Shown here in pieces: positions 26,461 to 35,850 of a DNA stretch of 64,000 bases. Both the position numbers and the translations under genes were made by a program. The notes below the pieces were generated by a model, which did no database searches, was not told where the DNA came from, and saw only the letters and a program-made list of their open reading frames with translations. This DNA comes from Thermoplasmatales archaeon I-plasma (GTDB lineage Archaea > Thermoplasmatota > Thermoplasmata > Thermoplasmatales > GCA-001856825), in NCBI GenBank assembly GCA_001856825.1, contig ATMD01000004.1:62001-126000 (forward strand). Reading direction: 5' to 3'. How positions within the stretch are numbered: position 1 is the stretch's first letter; each line of letters starts with the position of its first letter.

Positions 26461-27138
26461 TCAGATCGTGTTTTCGTCAACGTTGCCAGCATAAAGACGT
26501 CTCCTGTATTTCATTCCTATAACAAATGCGGCAATTGAGATACTGATGGTAGCTGCCCAGAATACTGCAATTACCTCAGTATAAAGGTTCTTATGGAGAA
26601 GGACGTATATGTCCGCATAAACCAGCCCTCCATCCTCTATGCCGTGAAGCAGTATTGTGAAAAGCAGGAAGTAGATCCCCTTCCTTATTGTTCGTCCATA
26701 TTTCAGCATCAGTGCGGTACCCGGGTGAAATATCAACGATGAAAAAGTGTTTAGCGCTATCAAAATCAGCAAAGTCCAGGAGAATGACGTGATTAGTGCT
26801 GAGCCGCTTTCAAAAAACAGGACCGCAATGTCTACCAATGCGAATCCAAGTCCTATCCAAATTGTAAGATACTTGGACTGGGCGTTGACTGAAAAGAATT
26901 TCATCGATTCCTGGTAAACTGCAGCCGTCCCTCCGATGAAAAGTGCCCAGATGATGGGGTTGGAGAGCTCAAACGTTGTCATAATTTCTATAAGGTTCGC
27001 TACACCATACCTCACTAGTACGATGATTGTTGGTACCTCCTGTGTTATGAACTGCGGTATGAGGGCAAGCACCATGAACGCTACCCCCACCCCTACTGCC
27101 ACGATCTTGTCCTTCCTAGTTGGCAATCTTACATCCAT
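26461..27138 (-). CDS. Multi-pass membrane protein, PrsW/YhfC-like
   Basis: 225 residues with about 7 hydrophobic helices. Three spaced motifs recall the glutamic-type intramembrane protease group (PrsW, YhfC, CPBP relatives): QESMK near residue 76 (compare EExxK), GLGFALVDIAVLFF near 97-110 (compare GFGFxxxEN, here with Asp), and FHPGTALM near 137 (compare HxxxG/A), with a further HGIEDGG near 165. The acidic and His residues lie inside or at the ends of helices. The first Glu of EExxK is Gln here, so activity is uncertain. It may be an inactive homologue or a separate family. Tentative call. Confidence 0.55.
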   Translation of the reverse strand: MDVRLPTRKDKIVAVGVGVAFMVLALIPQFITQEVPTIIVLVRYGVANLIEIMTTFELSNPIIWALFIGGTAAVYQESMKFFSVNAQSKYLTIWIGLGFALVDIAVLFFESGSALITSFSWTLLILIALNTFSSLIFHPGTALMLKYGRTIRKGIYFLLFTILLHGIEDGGLVYADIYVLLHKNLYTEVIAVFWAATISISIAAFVIGMKYRRRLYAGNVDENTI

Positions 27139-27229
27139 TCCCTACCGCCAATTCAGGGTTTATAGCCTGGTACATTAAATCTCTTGTCGGGAGTGCGTGG
27201 CAATAGATGGAAAGAGTGAGTGGAAATTT

Positions 27230-27415
27230 TCACTTCTCGCCTTCGCCCTTTAATTGCTTCAGGAACCTTTCGTAGTTCTTGTCATCAAACTCAAAAATAA
27301 CGCTTCCAACATAGCCGCAGTCAAAGCACCTGTATTTCCCCGTGATATAACCAGTTTCAAAATCAATATGTTCAGACCCGCACTGCGGGCACACTCGATG
27401 GTTCATTGCTTTCAC
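27230..27415 (-). CDS. Small zinc-ribbon protein
   Basis: 61 residues with one rubredoxin-type zinc ribbon: CPQCG at 9-13 and CFDCG at 30-34. The remainder is a charged helix (DKNYERFLKQLKGEGEK). The second Met (27406) is an alternative start. Such proteins are common in Euryarchaeota and usually of unknown function, some being nucleic-acid or ribosome associated. No partner is evident from the neighbours. Confidence 0.75.
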   Translation of the reverse strand: MKAMNHRVCPQCGSEHIDFETGYITGKYRCFDCGYVGSVIFEFDDKNYERFLKQLKGEGEK

Positions 27416-27475
27416 ATTGCCTTCGCATCAATATATTTTTCTTGAATCATCGAAATGTTTCTTTTATGGTGCACG

Positions 27476-29122
27476 TTAAATGAACTCATTCTCCCTCTCT
27501 GCGATAAACTGCTTCACCTTGGCAACACCGAGACTGATTGCTTTCATGATGTCGTACTGGTCATTCACCATTAGCCTGAAATCATAATTTCCTCCATCCA
27601 CGAATTCTACCCCCTTCTCTTCGGCCAGCTTTACGTACCCCAGCTTCCTGCCCCTGTCAAGGCTATTCAGGCTCTCCCTTCCCACCTTTATCTTCTTCTG
27701 CTCTGCCATCCTTATGAACCAGTCATGGTTTGCATATACGTTGCTTTCGAACAATTCGCCGCCCTCTGGAGGTTCCTGGTAGATGACGGGGGGAAGACAC
27801 TCTATCCCTCTGCCATTATAACTTGTTTCAAGAACCAAGTTGATATTGGTAAGCCTTAGAGCATTCTCGTAATATTTCAGAAGTGCAGAAAATGCCCTTT
27901 TTTTATAAGGATCATATATTTTATTCAGCTGCCCTCCTATCCTGTCCTCCTTCTCATAGATGGTTACGCTGAGACCCCGTTTAGATGCGTAAAGGGCAGC
28001 TTCAAGACCCTGTATCCCGCCCCCCTTTATGATCACTTCCCCCTTGAGATTATGACCCTGACTCTCCTCATGACCAACATTTATGTTTACTGTGCACCTC
28101 ACTTCTCCCAGTGTAAGGTCCCTGCACCCCTGGTTGCATCTTATGCATGGCCTTAGCAATCCTGGATCCCTTTCTAGCTTGTATGCGAAATATGGGTCCG
28201 CAAGGTGCCCCCTGCCAACTGACACGAAGTCGCATACAGACAGTACCCTTTCAACGCCTTCCCTGTCAACAACAGATCCAACAAGCATTGTAGTAATCCT
28301 AGGTTTCCTCTTGAGCCTAGGCAGAATGTGAGTCTCGGGTGAATAGAATGAAGCAGATGATCCCGGCGGGTAAAAGTTTCCAGCTGAGAAATGCACATAG
28401 TCAAGGTTCTTCAAGGAATCTATGACTTTGAGGCCGTAATCCTCATTCCATCCGTTCGGGTCATCTTCATAGAGGCTCAATCTTATCCCTACTGGAAAAT
28501 CCGTAACTGACCTAATGGCGTCTATTATGGCCTGCGGGAATGTTAGCCTTTTCTCGAATGTTCCTCCGTATCTGTCCTGCCTCAAATTCAATGTGGGAGA
28601 CAGGAACTGGTGTATAAGGTAGCCATGTGCGCCGTGTATCTCAATTCCGTCGAATTTTGACGATTTCGCAATCCTGGCCGCGTTCTCGAATGACCTTATG
28701 ACGCCTTCAATATCTTCTTCATTCATTTCCCTAGGGACTTTCCCGAGATAGTCTACTGCGGAAGGTGCCATCGGTTCTTCTGGATTTTGACCTGACAGTG
28801 CCTTCCCCCCTGCGTGAACAAGCTGCATAAACACCCTTGCACCGTATGGATGGACAGCCTCAGGGATTCTCCTGAGCTTTGGGGTAAGTATCTGGCTGTA
28901 TGCACCCAGCTCGTTTCTTGAACCTCTGGAATTCCTGTTGTCTACATAGGTGTACTCAGTTATAATCAGACCAGTACCACCCTTCGCCCGCTCCTCCAGG
29001 TACCTTGTTATGGTCTCATTGGCTGATCCGTCTGGATTGGCCAGATTGGATATCATGGGTGCCATGACTATCCTATTCTTGATTTCCAAATTTCCTATGA
29101 ACCCTGATTCGAAGGCCTTCAC
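27476..29122 (-). CDS. Old Yellow Enzyme / 2,4-dienoyl-CoA reductase-like flavoprotein with reduced C-terminus
   Basis: 548 residues. Residues 1-330 are a full FMN TIM barrel of the NADH:flavin oxidoreductase family (NRIVMAPM at the start, GIEIHGAHGYLIHQFLSP, RYGGTFEKR). An iron-sulfur cluster motif follows (CIRCNQGC with a fourth Cys 11 residues later). Then comes an FAD-binding loop (KGGGIQGLEAALYASKRG with YEKEDRIGGQL). Complete relatives are about 640-680 residues and have a second, NAD(P)H-binding GxGxxG domain. Here the segment after the FAD loop is short and lacks that motif, so the pyridine-nucleotide domain appears deleted. The reductase may take electrons from another donor. The start is a GTG. 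Confidence 0.85.
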   Translation of the reverse strand: MKAFESGFIGNLEIKNRIVMAPMISNLANPDGSANETITRYLEERAKGGTGLIITEYTYVDNRNSRGSRNELGAYSQILTPKLRRIPEAVHPYGARVFMQLVHAGGKALSGQNPEEPMAPSAVDYLGKVPREMNEEDIEGVIRSFENAARIAKSSKFDGIEIHGAHGYLIHQFLSPTLNLRQDRYGGTFEKRLTFPQAIIDAIRSVTDFPVGIRLSLYEDDPNGWNEDYGLKVIDSLKNLDYVHFSAGNFYPPGSSASFYSPETHILPRLKRKPRITTMLVGSVVDREGVERVLSVCDFVSVGRGHLADPYFAYKLERDPGLLRPCIRCNQGCRDLTLGEVRCTVNINVGHEESQGHNLKGEVIIKGGGIQGLEAALYASKRGLSVTIYEKEDRIGGQLNKIYDPYKKRAFSALLKYYENALRLTNINLVLETSYNGRGIECLPPVIYQEPPEGGELFESNVYANHDWFIRMAEQKKIKVGRESLNSLDRGRKLGYVKLAEEKGVEFVDGGNYDFRLMVNDQYDIMKAISLGVAKVKQFIAERENEFI

Positions 29123-29285
29123 GGTAAGGAAAGTCCTGAAAACTATTAAAACCCTGAGAGTGCAACATCCCCACTGGAATTTGGATAGCTAGGTGGCCAT
29201 AATATGGGACTTGCAGATTTTCAGAAAACGATAATTTTCGCACAAAAGTTAAATTTTCGAACTAAATAAGCCTCGCCTGAGGGTT

Positions 29286-30176
29286 ATGATGATTGATTCG
29301 CTTACGGAATTAGAGAATAAAAGATTGGCTATTAAGAAGGATCTTGATGAAAGCAGGAAAAGAAGGGACGACCTTCGTGAAGAAATGGACAGGTTCGCAG
29401 ACGAAAGGGACGCCCTGAATAATAAAGTTAAGGAACTAATAAAATCACTGAGAGAAATGAAGAGCACGAAGGACGAATTGTCCAACAAGGCTGCCGACCT
29501 GAAGGCGAAGAAGGATAAGCTCTCCTCTGAATTCAGGAAGGAGATTAACGAAAGGAGAACTCTCCGTTCATCAATACTGAGGGACAAGGGGAAACAGATT
29601 GATCTACGTAAGCTGAAAAAGGAAAGGGACGACCTGATTCGGAGACAGATGACGGGCGTTTACAACAAGAAGGAAGAGGAGGAGATAGTAAAGCGAATTA
29701 GGGGCGTAGACAAGACCGTTAAGGACTATGAGAAGGAGTCAGAGAAGATAGCGCTTGACGATGCCAGCTACAAGAAACTGGATGAAGACATAAAGACAAA
29801 CAAGGAAGAGATAAAGAAACTGCAGGAAGAATACACAAACACAGTCAAGGAAGTAATAAAACTAAGGGACGCGCAGAACAAGATTTACGAGGAAATGATA
29901 GAAACTAAGGGGAAAGCGGACGAGATACATGAGAAATATCTGCAGGTTCAGGCTGAACTTTTCAAGGAAAACCAGAAACTTGACGAACTGTTCAACACGA
30001 TAAGGGAATACGAGAAACTAATACTTGCCATGAAGCAGAGACAGTCCAAGGAAAAGAGGAAGGGAAAGGAGAACGAGGCCAAGGCAAAGGCCGAGGAAAT
30101 TTACGAGAAATTCAAGACAGGGGTATCGCTCTCCACCGAAGACATCCTCATACTCCAGAAGGCAGGATTCCTCTAG
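29286..30176 (+). CDS. Archaeal coiled-coil protein (COG1340-like)
   Basis: 296 residues, almost wholly Lys/Glu-rich helix with heptad spacing from residue 4 to about 260, followed by a short C-terminal domain ending LSTEDILILQKAGFL. This matches the uncharacterised euryarchaeal coiled-coil family often placed near phosphoserine-phosphatase-like or structural genes. Cytoplasmic. A structural or scaffolding role is only a guess. No Walker motifs, so it is not a Rad50/SMC fragment. Confidence 0.75.
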   Translation: MMIDSLTELENKRLAIKKDLDESRKRRDDLREEMDRFADERDALNNKVKELIKSLREMKSTKDELSNKAADLKAKKDKLSSEFRKEINERRTLRSSILRDKGKQIDLRKLKKERDDLIRRQMTGVYNKKEEEEIVKRIRGVDKTVKDYEKESEKIALDDASYKKLDEDIKTNKEEIKKLQEEYTNTVKEVIKLRDAQNKIYEEMIETKGKADEIHEKYLQVQAELFKENQKLDELFNTIREYEKLILAMKQRQSKEKRKGKENEAKAKAEEIYEKFKTGVSLSTEDILILQKAGFL

Positions 30177-30252
30177 AGCAAATCTAAAGGGAGACGGTAG
30201 GCGTCATCCCAGCTCTGCGATATCAATTCTGAGAAGCAGGGGAAAGCTCTAA

Positions 30253-30678
30253 ATGCAAACTTCCATCGGAGGACCTGGGAAATTGAAACCTATTACATCC
30301 TTCCTAATTGCAGCTGTTTTATTTGTTGTATCAGAGGCTTTTCTAGCCTATTATGGATACGTCAAGATATACGTAATATTTTTCATACCTGTTTTCGTTT
30401 CATCCTCAATAGTGGCCTTCCTTCCACTCCTGTTCTTCCTTCTACCAGTAATTTACTCTTTACGGTCAGCAGATGAAAGCTACAGTTACTATTTCCCAGG
30501 TACGGAGAATCACGAAGAGAACTTGGAACCACGGAGGAACGAAACAAGATTCGGAGGAGTGATTATGATAGGCCCCATTCCCATAGTCTTTGGAAAAGGG
30601 ATCAGCGGAAAGGTCCTCATCATCCTTGCAGTCATCATGCTGCTCTTAATAATCGCCTGGTTTGTCCTCTCCAAGTGA
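30253..30678 (+). CDS. DUF131-family membrane protein
   Basis: 141 residues with hydrophobic segments at about 16-36, 41-67 and 119-139. The signature RFGGVIMIGPIPIVFG near residues 96-111 identifies the archaeal DUF131 family (TIGR00304). The function of the family is not known. Its last 33 nt overlap the convergent nucleotidyltransferase gene, so both stops lie inside the neighbour's coding sequence. Confidence 0.85.
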   Translation: MQTSIGGPGKLKPITSFLIAAVLFVVSEAFLAYYGYVKIYVIFFIPVFVSSSIVAFLPLLFFLLPVIYSLRSADESYSYYFPGTENHEENLEPRRNETRFGGVIMIGPIPIVFGKGISGKVLIILAVIMLLLIIAWFVLSK

Positions 30679-31674
30679 AACTACTGTTCCCTCTATCTTG
30701 CCCCCCTTTCTGAGAAGCAACCCTCCACCGATCACTGAATCAGATATTATGACGCCCTCTCCTAGAACGGAACCGAATGAAAGTATTGAATCCTCAATCT
30801 TGCTCCCGCCACCTACGGATGAGTTGTCATAGACTACGGAATTCTTGATCCGGACATTGTCCTCTATCACCGCGCCATCGTAAATTGCTACATCCTCAAG
30901 GACGCAGTTCTTCCCTATCCTCACGTTCTTGCCTAGGTATATCTTGCCCTTGAGTCTTGAACCTTTTACTTTTCTGGTGGCTTTGCCAGCAACGAAAACA
31001 TTGGCTCTGATGAGGTCCCTTGGCCTGCCAATATCTATCCAGGTGCCTTTCATCCTGAAGCCTCCTATCCTCTTGCCACCTTGCTGAAGGGCTGGAAGCA
31101 GCTCCTTTGCGACATCCACCTGCTTCCCTTTCTCTATGTAATCAAAAATCTCCGGTTCCATGACGTAAACACCAACGTTTGCGAGATTAGAGATGGGATT
31201 GGTTTTCGGTTTCTCCTGGAATTCGAGTATCCTGCCATTCCTTACCTTTGCGACGCCATACTCCGAAGGGTCATCAACCGGAGTGAGCCCGAGTGTTACT
31301 GTATTCTTGTTCTTCCTGTGAAAATCGACGATACCCCTCACGTCCTGCTGGAATATTGTGTCCGCGTTTCCAACTATGAATGTCTCTTCTATGAACTTTT
31401 CAACCTTCTTCAGTCCACCAGCGGTCCCCAGTGGCTCCTTTTCAACTGAGAACAGGATGTTCTTCCCCCTCACGGACTTCCCTGAAAAAAGGTCTATCAC
31501 TTTGTCGTACCTGTAGCTCACAGTCAGGATGTAATCGTTTGAGACCCTTGCCAGGGCCTCCATAAGATAAAATACAACAGGTTTTCCTGCAACGGGTATA
31601 AGTGATTTGGGTATATTGTCAGTAATGGGCCGGAGCCTGGTTCCCAGGCCGCCGGCCATTATTATTGATTTCAC
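30646..31674 (-). CDS. NDP-sugar pyrophosphorylase (sugar-1-phosphate nucleotidyltransferase)
   Basis: Activates a hexose 1-phosphate to NDP-sugar for glycan or lipid glycosylation. It has 342 residues. The catalytic domain begins IIMAGGLGTRLRPITDNIPKSL, with the metal-binding GNADTIF near residue 97 and FQEKPK near 154. The C-terminal third is a left-handed beta-helix of hexapeptide repeats (IGKNCVLEDVAIYDGAVIED). Homologues act as glucose-1-phosphate thymidylyl/uridylyl- or mannose-1-phosphate guanylyltransferases; the exact sugar cannot be chosen. The start is a GTG. It lies 10 nt downstream of ftsZ on the same strand, so probable cotranscription. Confidence 0.9.
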   Translation of the reverse strand: MKSIIMAGGLGTRLRPITDNIPKSLIPVAGKPVVFYLMEALARVSNDYILTVSYRYDKVIDLFSGKSVRGKNILFSVEKEPLGTAGGLKKVEKFIEETFIVGNADTIFQQDVRGIVDFHRKNKNTVTLGLTPVDDPSEYGVAKVRNGRILEFQEKPKTNPISNLANVGVYVMEPEIFDYIEKGKQVDVAKELLPALQQGGKRIGGFRMKGTWIDIGRPRDLIRANVFVAGKATRKVKGSRLKGKIYLGKNVRIGKNCVLEDVAIYDGAVIEDNVRIKNSVVYDNSSVGGGSKIEDSILSFGSVLGEGVIISDSVIGGGLLLRKGGKIEGTVVSLGEDKPGDY

Positions 31675-31683
31675 GTCTGTTCT

Positions 31684-32874
31684 TCAGACAGAATCTATGT
31701 TCCAGTCCAGTCCCTTCGCTCCGGCCGCCTTTGCGATTGTGCTGAGCTCTCCCTTGGCTCCAAGCATGTATGGCGACTTAACGCCCGTCAGGACAACAAG
31801 GACCCTTATTGCTCCCTTCATGCTGGGATCTATAGATGCACCCCATATGATTCTTGCAGTTGGACTGACCTTTTGCTGGACCATTCTCACTGCCCCTTCG
31901 GCTTCAGCTACAGACATCTGATCGTCTCCGACAACCCTTACAAGAGCTCCCTTAGCCTCTGATATGTCTGCCTCAATAAGCGGTGAAGCTATTGCCTCCT
32001 GAACTGCCTGTTCTATCTTGTTTTGGCCAGTTCCTTCCGACTCTCCGATACCGATCATTGCGACGCCCCCGCCCGCCATTATTGTCTTTATATCTGCATA
32101 ATCGAGGTTGACTAGACCTGGTTTGGTGATTATCTCTGTCAATCCCTTTAACGCCTCCATCAGGATGCCATCGGCAACCTTGAATGCCTGGTCTAGTGGC
32201 AGTCTGGGGACCAACTGAAGAAGTTTGTCGTTAGGTATGACTATCGTGGTGTCTGAATTCCTCCTTATCTTCTCTAGCCCGAACAGAGCATTCTCCATCC
32301 TCACCCTGCCTTCAGAAGAAAATGGCAGCGTGACCACACTTATAACAAGTGCCTTCTGCCTCTTTGCTATATCAGCAACGATAGGAGCGGATCCAGTACC
32401 GGTTCCCCCTCCCATTCCGGCTGTTACAAACGCAATATCAACTCTTCCAAGTGCGTTTACAAGGTCATCTTCCGCTTCTTTTGCAGCCTCTTCCCCTACT
32501 TGCGGAAGTGCTCCTGCACCTAGCCCCCTGGTGATCCTCTTGCCGAGCAGTACCTTCCTGTGTGCCTTTATGGTCAATAGATGTTTTGCGTCAGTATTTG
32601 CTGCTACCATCTCAGCTCCAAAAACTCCCTCTTCCATGCACCTATTCACTGTGTTGCTTCCTCCTCCGCCGCAGCCAACTATCTTGATCCCAACCTTTAG
32701 TTGTTCAACTATCTTAGCAAGCTCCTCGTCATCAGGAGATGCTAGCGGAGCCCTTGGACCCTGAATCCCCAGAACACCGGGACCTGTATTTGTTTGATCG
32801 TTCATAGAATTTCCCTCTTCTCCGAGAGCACTTTTAATAATCGATTTCATTGGCATATCTGTTACCCCTGTCAT
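31684..32874 (-). CDS. ftsZ: Cell division protein FtsZ
   Basis: Tubulin-like GTPase forming the division ring. It has 396 residues. An N-terminal extension of about 60 residues precedes the core. VGCGGGGSNTVNR is the first nucleotide loop, GGGTGTG at 155-161 is the tubulin signature, and the T7 synergy loop carries NLDYADIKTIM, with the catalytic Asp pair for GTP hydrolysis in the next subunit. The protein stops soon after the core, with little disordered tail (ends DWNIDSV). Which archaeal FtsZ class (1 or 2) it belongs to needs a tree. It is divergent from the VAT ATPase and PRC-barrel genes. Confidence 0.96.
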   Translation of the reverse strand: MTGVTDMPMKSIIKSALGEEGNSMNDQTNTGPGVLGIQGPRAPLASPDDEELAKIVEQLKVGIKIVGCGGGGSNTVNRCMEEGVFGAEMVAANTDAKHLLTIKAHRKVLLGKRITRGLGAGALPQVGEEAAKEAEDDLVNALGRVDIAFVTAGMGGGTGTGSAPIVADIAKRQKALVISVVTLPFSSEGRVRMENALFGLEKIRRNSDTTIVIPNDKLLQLVPRLPLDQAFKVADGILMEALKGLTEIITKPGLVNLDYADIKTIMAGGGVAMIGIGESEGTGQNKIEQAVQEAIASPLIEADISEAKGALVRVVGDDQMSVAEAEGAVRMVQQKVSPTARIIWGASIDPSMKGAIRVLVVLTGVKSPYMLGAKGELSTIAKAAGAKGLDWNIDSV

Positions 32875-32887
32875 CTATATGTATGAC

Positions 32888-32902
32888 GCTATATATATAT
32901 TT
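32888..32902 (-). promoter_or_regulatory. TATA box of ftsZ
   Basis: An alternating TATATATATA tract is centred about 22 nt before the ftsZ ATG, which predicts a leaderless ftsZ mRNA. The 289-nt spacer to the VAT gene holds no other supported gene. Confidence 0.5.
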
Positions 32903-33163
32903 TACTAACTAAGTAGACTATCAACAATGTAGGCATATTCAGGTTCAGGCCGAAAATGACGAAGTATAACATTCTTGGATATTTTACGATTCGTCCGACA
33001 TTTGTCACATTTCATATAATTGGCCAAAGATTTATCAGCAATAATGCAAACAAATTTTAACTTCCTGATGGCCATATAAAAGGCCATTATCCACATAGCG
33101 AGAACATTGCAGAGAACAAAGAAATGATTAAATATTAATGTTAAATAACGAACTAGTGAAATT

Positions 33164-35386
33164 ATGGTTGATTACATAAATCTAGTCGTCTGGGAAGCCC
33201 TCCAGGAAGACGTAGGACTTATACGAGCAAGGATAGACCAGGCCACAAGAGAGGCACTAGGTGTATCAATAGGCGAAATAATCAAGATCGAGGGGAAGAA
33301 GGTAACGGCAGCCAGGGTGTTTAGGCTAAGTGAAGAGGAAGAAAATAGGGGCATAATAAGGATTGACCCATTGGTTAGACAGAATTCCGGGGTCAGGGTT
33401 GGAGACAAGATTAAAGTCTCAAGGGCAGACGTGAAACCGGCTGAGACCCTCGTTCTTGCGCCGATCATCGCTGAGAACCAAAGGATAAGATTTGCTCCTG
33501 GAATAGAGGATTACGTGAGGAGGTCACTTCTCAGGAGACCTATAGTCGAGGGTGATATCATATCTGTCCAGGGGCTGGCCCTGACGAGCAAGGGAGGCGT
33601 TTCTTTCAAGGTCGCAAAGGTGGGGAGCGGAAGGGGAATATTCATGGTCACAGAAGAGACCATGATAGAAATGCGGGAAGAGGCCATTACAGCTGAGGAG
33701 GAAGGAGAGAAGATAACGTACGAGGATATAGGAGGCCTGGGAGAGGAGTTGAGGAAGGTCAGGGAGATGATAGAACTCCCCCTAAAACATCCGGAACTTT
33801 TCGAGAGGCTTGGAATTGATCCTCCAAAAGGCGTCATCCTCTTCGGTCCCCCTGGAACCGGGAAGACGCTGATTGCCAAGGCCGTTGCTAATGAATCCGG
33901 TGCAAGGTTTTATTCCATCAACGGACCTGAAATCATTAACAAGTTCTATGGTGAGAGCGAGAAAGCTCTAAGAGAAACATTTGACAAGGCAGCGAAGGAA
34001 TCGCCGTCCATAATATTCATTGATGAAATTGATTCTATAGCACCAAAAAGGGAAGAGACCCAGGGAGAGCTCGAGAGAAGGGTTGTAGCACAACTATTGA
34101 CACTGATGGACGGTCTCAAGAGCAGGGGACAGGTAATTGTCATTGCAGCAACTAATCGACTGGAAGCCGTGGATCCTGCCCTCAGGAGACCGGGAAGGTT
34201 TGACAGGGAAATAGAGATCGGTGTGCCTGACAAGAAGGGCAGAAAGGAAATACTTCAGATTCACTCAAGGGGAATGCCGTTCGAGGGGAAAAATGAAGAA
34301 AGGGAGAAACTTCTTGAAGAATTGGCTTCCCTTACACACGGATTTGTGGGGGCAGACCTTGCGGCCTTATCAAGGGAAGCTGCAATGAAAGCTTTGAGAA
34401 GGTACCTCCCAGAAATAGATTTGGACAACCCGATACCGACAGAGATACTGGAAAAAATGCACGTATCTAGCGAGGATTTCTTCACAGCTTTAAAGGAAAT
34501 AGAACCATCCTCTCTACGTGAAGTAACGATAGAAGTACCCAATGTCAGGTGGGAAGAGGTAGGCAACCTTGAAGACGTGAAGAAAGAACTGATAGAAACG
34601 ATTGAAATGCCTGTAAAGAACCCGGAAATATTCGAAAGGATGGGACTTAAGCCGTCAAGGGGGATACTATTCTTCGGGCCGCCTGGAACCGGGAAAACGC
34701 TCCTGGCCAAGGCAGTCGCTACAGAAACACAATCAAATTTCATATCCATAAAGGGACCGGAGGTAATGAGCAAGTGGGTGGGGGAGTCGGAGAAGGCAGT
34801 CAGGGAGATTTTCAAGAAAGCAAAACAGAGTGCACCCACCATTGTCTTTCTCGATGAACTAGATGCAATAGCACCGAGGAGAGGTATGTTCGCGTCTTCC
34901 GGCGTCACAGACAGGATCGTAAACCAGCTTCTGACCAGCATGGACGGCATGGAGGCAATGAAGGGAGTTGTTATCCTTGCAGCAACCAACAGGTTGGATA
35001 TAATAGACCCTGCTCTGCTCAGGGCTGGTAGGTTTGACAGGATAATATTCATTGGCCCCCCGACAAAGGAAGCAAGGCTCAAGATACTCAAGGTTCACAC
35101 CAAGAATATGCCAATTGATTCTGACGTCGACCTCGTTAAAATCGCTGAAAAAACGGTCAACTATACGGGTGCGGATCTTCAGAACCTGGTAAGAGAGGCT
35201 GGCCTTGAGGCGATCAGGAAGAACATCAATGCGAAAACAGTTTCCATGGACGATTTCGATGAAGCGATGAGGAAGGTCAAACCCAGTCTGGACGAGGAAA
35301 CAATAAAATATTACGAAGAAGTATCTAAGAACATGAGCAGGGAGTACAAGCCTGCTCGTAAAGAAGATCTGGTGTATTACAGGTGA
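33164..35386 (+). CDS. VAT-type AAA+ ATPase (Cdc48/p97 family)
   Basis: Hexameric unfoldase/segregase that feeds proteins to the proteasome. It has 740 residues, with an N-terminal double-psi barrel and four-stranded domain (about 1-180) and then two AAA modules. D1: Walker A GPPGTGKT 228-235, Walker B IIFIDEID, arginine-finger region [10 protein letters not shown]2: Walker A GPPGTGKT 505-512, Walker B IVFLDELD. The C-terminus ends KEDLVYYR, the hydrophobic-tyrosine tail seen in VAT that docks on the 20S proteasome. All catalytic residues are present. The TTAAATATT box about 35 nt upstream gives a short leader. Confidence 0.96.
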   Translation: MVDYINLVVWEALQEDVGLIRARIDQATREALGVSIGEIIKIEGKKVTAARVFRLSEEEENRGIIRIDPLVRQNSGVRVGDKIKVSRADVKPAETLVLAPIIAENQRIRFAPGIEDYVRRSLLRRPIVEGDIISVQGLALTSKGGVSFKVAKVGSGRGIFMVTEETMIEMREEAITAEEEGEKITYEDIGGLGEELRKVREMIELPLKHPELFERLGIDPPKGVILFGPPGTGKTLIAKAVANESGARFYSINGPEIINKFYGESEKALRETFDKAAKESPSIIFIDEIDSIAPKREETQGELERRVVAQLLTLMDGLKSRGQVIVIAATNRLEAVDPALRRPGRFDREIEIGVPDKKGRKEILQIHSRGMPFEGKNEEREKLLEELASLTHGFVGADLAALSREAAMKALRRYLPEIDLDNPIPTEILEKMHVSSEDFFTALKEIEPSSLREVTIEVPNVRWEEVGNLEDVKKELIETIEMPVKNPEIFERMGLKPSRGILFFGPPGTGKTLLAKAVATETQSNFISIKGPEVMSKWVGESEKAVREIFKKAKQSAPTIVFLDELDAIAPRRGMFASSGVTDRIVNQLLTSMDGMEAMKGVVILAATNRLDIIDPALLRAGRFDRIIFIGPPTKEARLKILKVHTKNMPIDSDVDLVKIAEKTVNYTGADLQNLVREAGLEAIRKNINAKTVSMDDFDEAMRKVKPSLDEETIKYYEEVSKNMSREYKPARKEDLVYYR

Positions 35387-35391
35387 ATGAA

Positions 35392-35631
35392 ATGAGAAAA
35401 TTCGTAACAGAGCTGAAAGGGAAAACGGTAATGACAAGCGAGGGCCTCATACTGGGGACAATATCAAATTTCATGGTTGATACGGACACCGGGCAGATCA
35501 ACCATGTGCTAGTTCATCCGGCTGAAGATATAGCCACTGACTCCCAAGAAAAAGATGCTCAAGGGAGGCTAGTGATCCCATTCAAGACTATGAGGTCTGT
35601 AAAAGACGTTGTAGTCCTGGAAATGAAGTAA
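35392..35631 (+). CDS. PRC-barrel domain protein
   Basis: 79 residues forming a single PRC-barrel (FVTELKGKTVMTSEGLILG, then VDTDTGQINHVLVHP and IPFKTMRSVKDVVVLEMK). The ATG 5 nt after an AGGTGA that contains the VAT stop is preferred over a GTG three codons earlier, so it is translationally coupled to VAT. In haloarchaea small PRC-barrel proteins (CdpB) act with SepF and FtsZ in division (established for that group). The position here, 2.5 kb from ftsZ, makes a similar role possible but unproven. Other archaeal PRC-barrels act in RNA metabolism. Confidence 0.85.
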   Translation: MRKFVTELKGKTVMTSEGLILGTISNFMVDTDTGQINHVLVHPAEDIATDSQEKDAQGRLVIPFKTMRSVKDVVVLEMK

Positions 35632-35648
35632 ATCAATTTTCTATCATT

Positions 35649-35660
35649 TATTTTTTCTTC
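35649..35660 (+). terminator. Pyrimidine-rich terminator after the VAT-PRC operon
   Basis: The run TTATTTTTTCTTC begins 17 nt past the stop of the PRC-barrel gene. Archaeal RNA polymerase terminates at such U-rich stretches; no stem is needed. Confidence 0.4.
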
Positions 35661-35739
35661 AACTACCCGTTTTTAGTAACCGCTATAATATACAAACCCT
35701 TAAATTGACCTCGTAATAAGGGTTAGAAAAGGTGCTCTG

Positions 35740-35847
35740 ATGAGAAGGAGTTCTAGGGATTGGAAGAAAAGACACAATATGCGATGGAAGTGGCGGAAGA
35801 AAAGAATGCGGAGACTAAAGAGGATCAGACGGGCATCTAGGAGTTAA
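35740..35847 (+). CDS. rpl41e: Ribosomal protein eL41
   Basis: A 35-codon gene, easily missed. Its product is almost entirely Arg/Lys/Trp, with core MRWKWRKKRMRRLKRIRR, the single-helix signature of eL41, which bridges the ribosomal subunits. An AGGTG site lies 5 nt before the first ATG, supporting the 35-residue form. Starting at the internal Met14 would give the 22-residue core. The longer N-terminus resembles that of Thermococcales eL41. The stop is only 3 nt from the mature 5' end of tRNA-Trp, so the two are almost certainly one transcript. A TATA-like element CTATAATATA lies at 35683-35692. Confidence 0.9.
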   Translation: MRRSSRDWKKRHNMRWKWRKKRMRRLKRIRRASRS

Positions 35848-35850
35848 ACT

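Noticed and set aside
29286..30176. Repetitive Lys/Glu codon pattern suggesting a DNA repeat or CRISPR-like array
   Set aside because: It is ordinary coiled-coil coding DNA; no constant repeat with unique spacers. No CRISPR array was seen anywhere in the window.
32905..33096. 63-codon minus-strand frame with one CDKC motif upstream of ftsZ
   Set aside because: A single CxxC is not a zinc site, and the frame runs into the ftsZ promoter; likely chance in AT-rich spacer.
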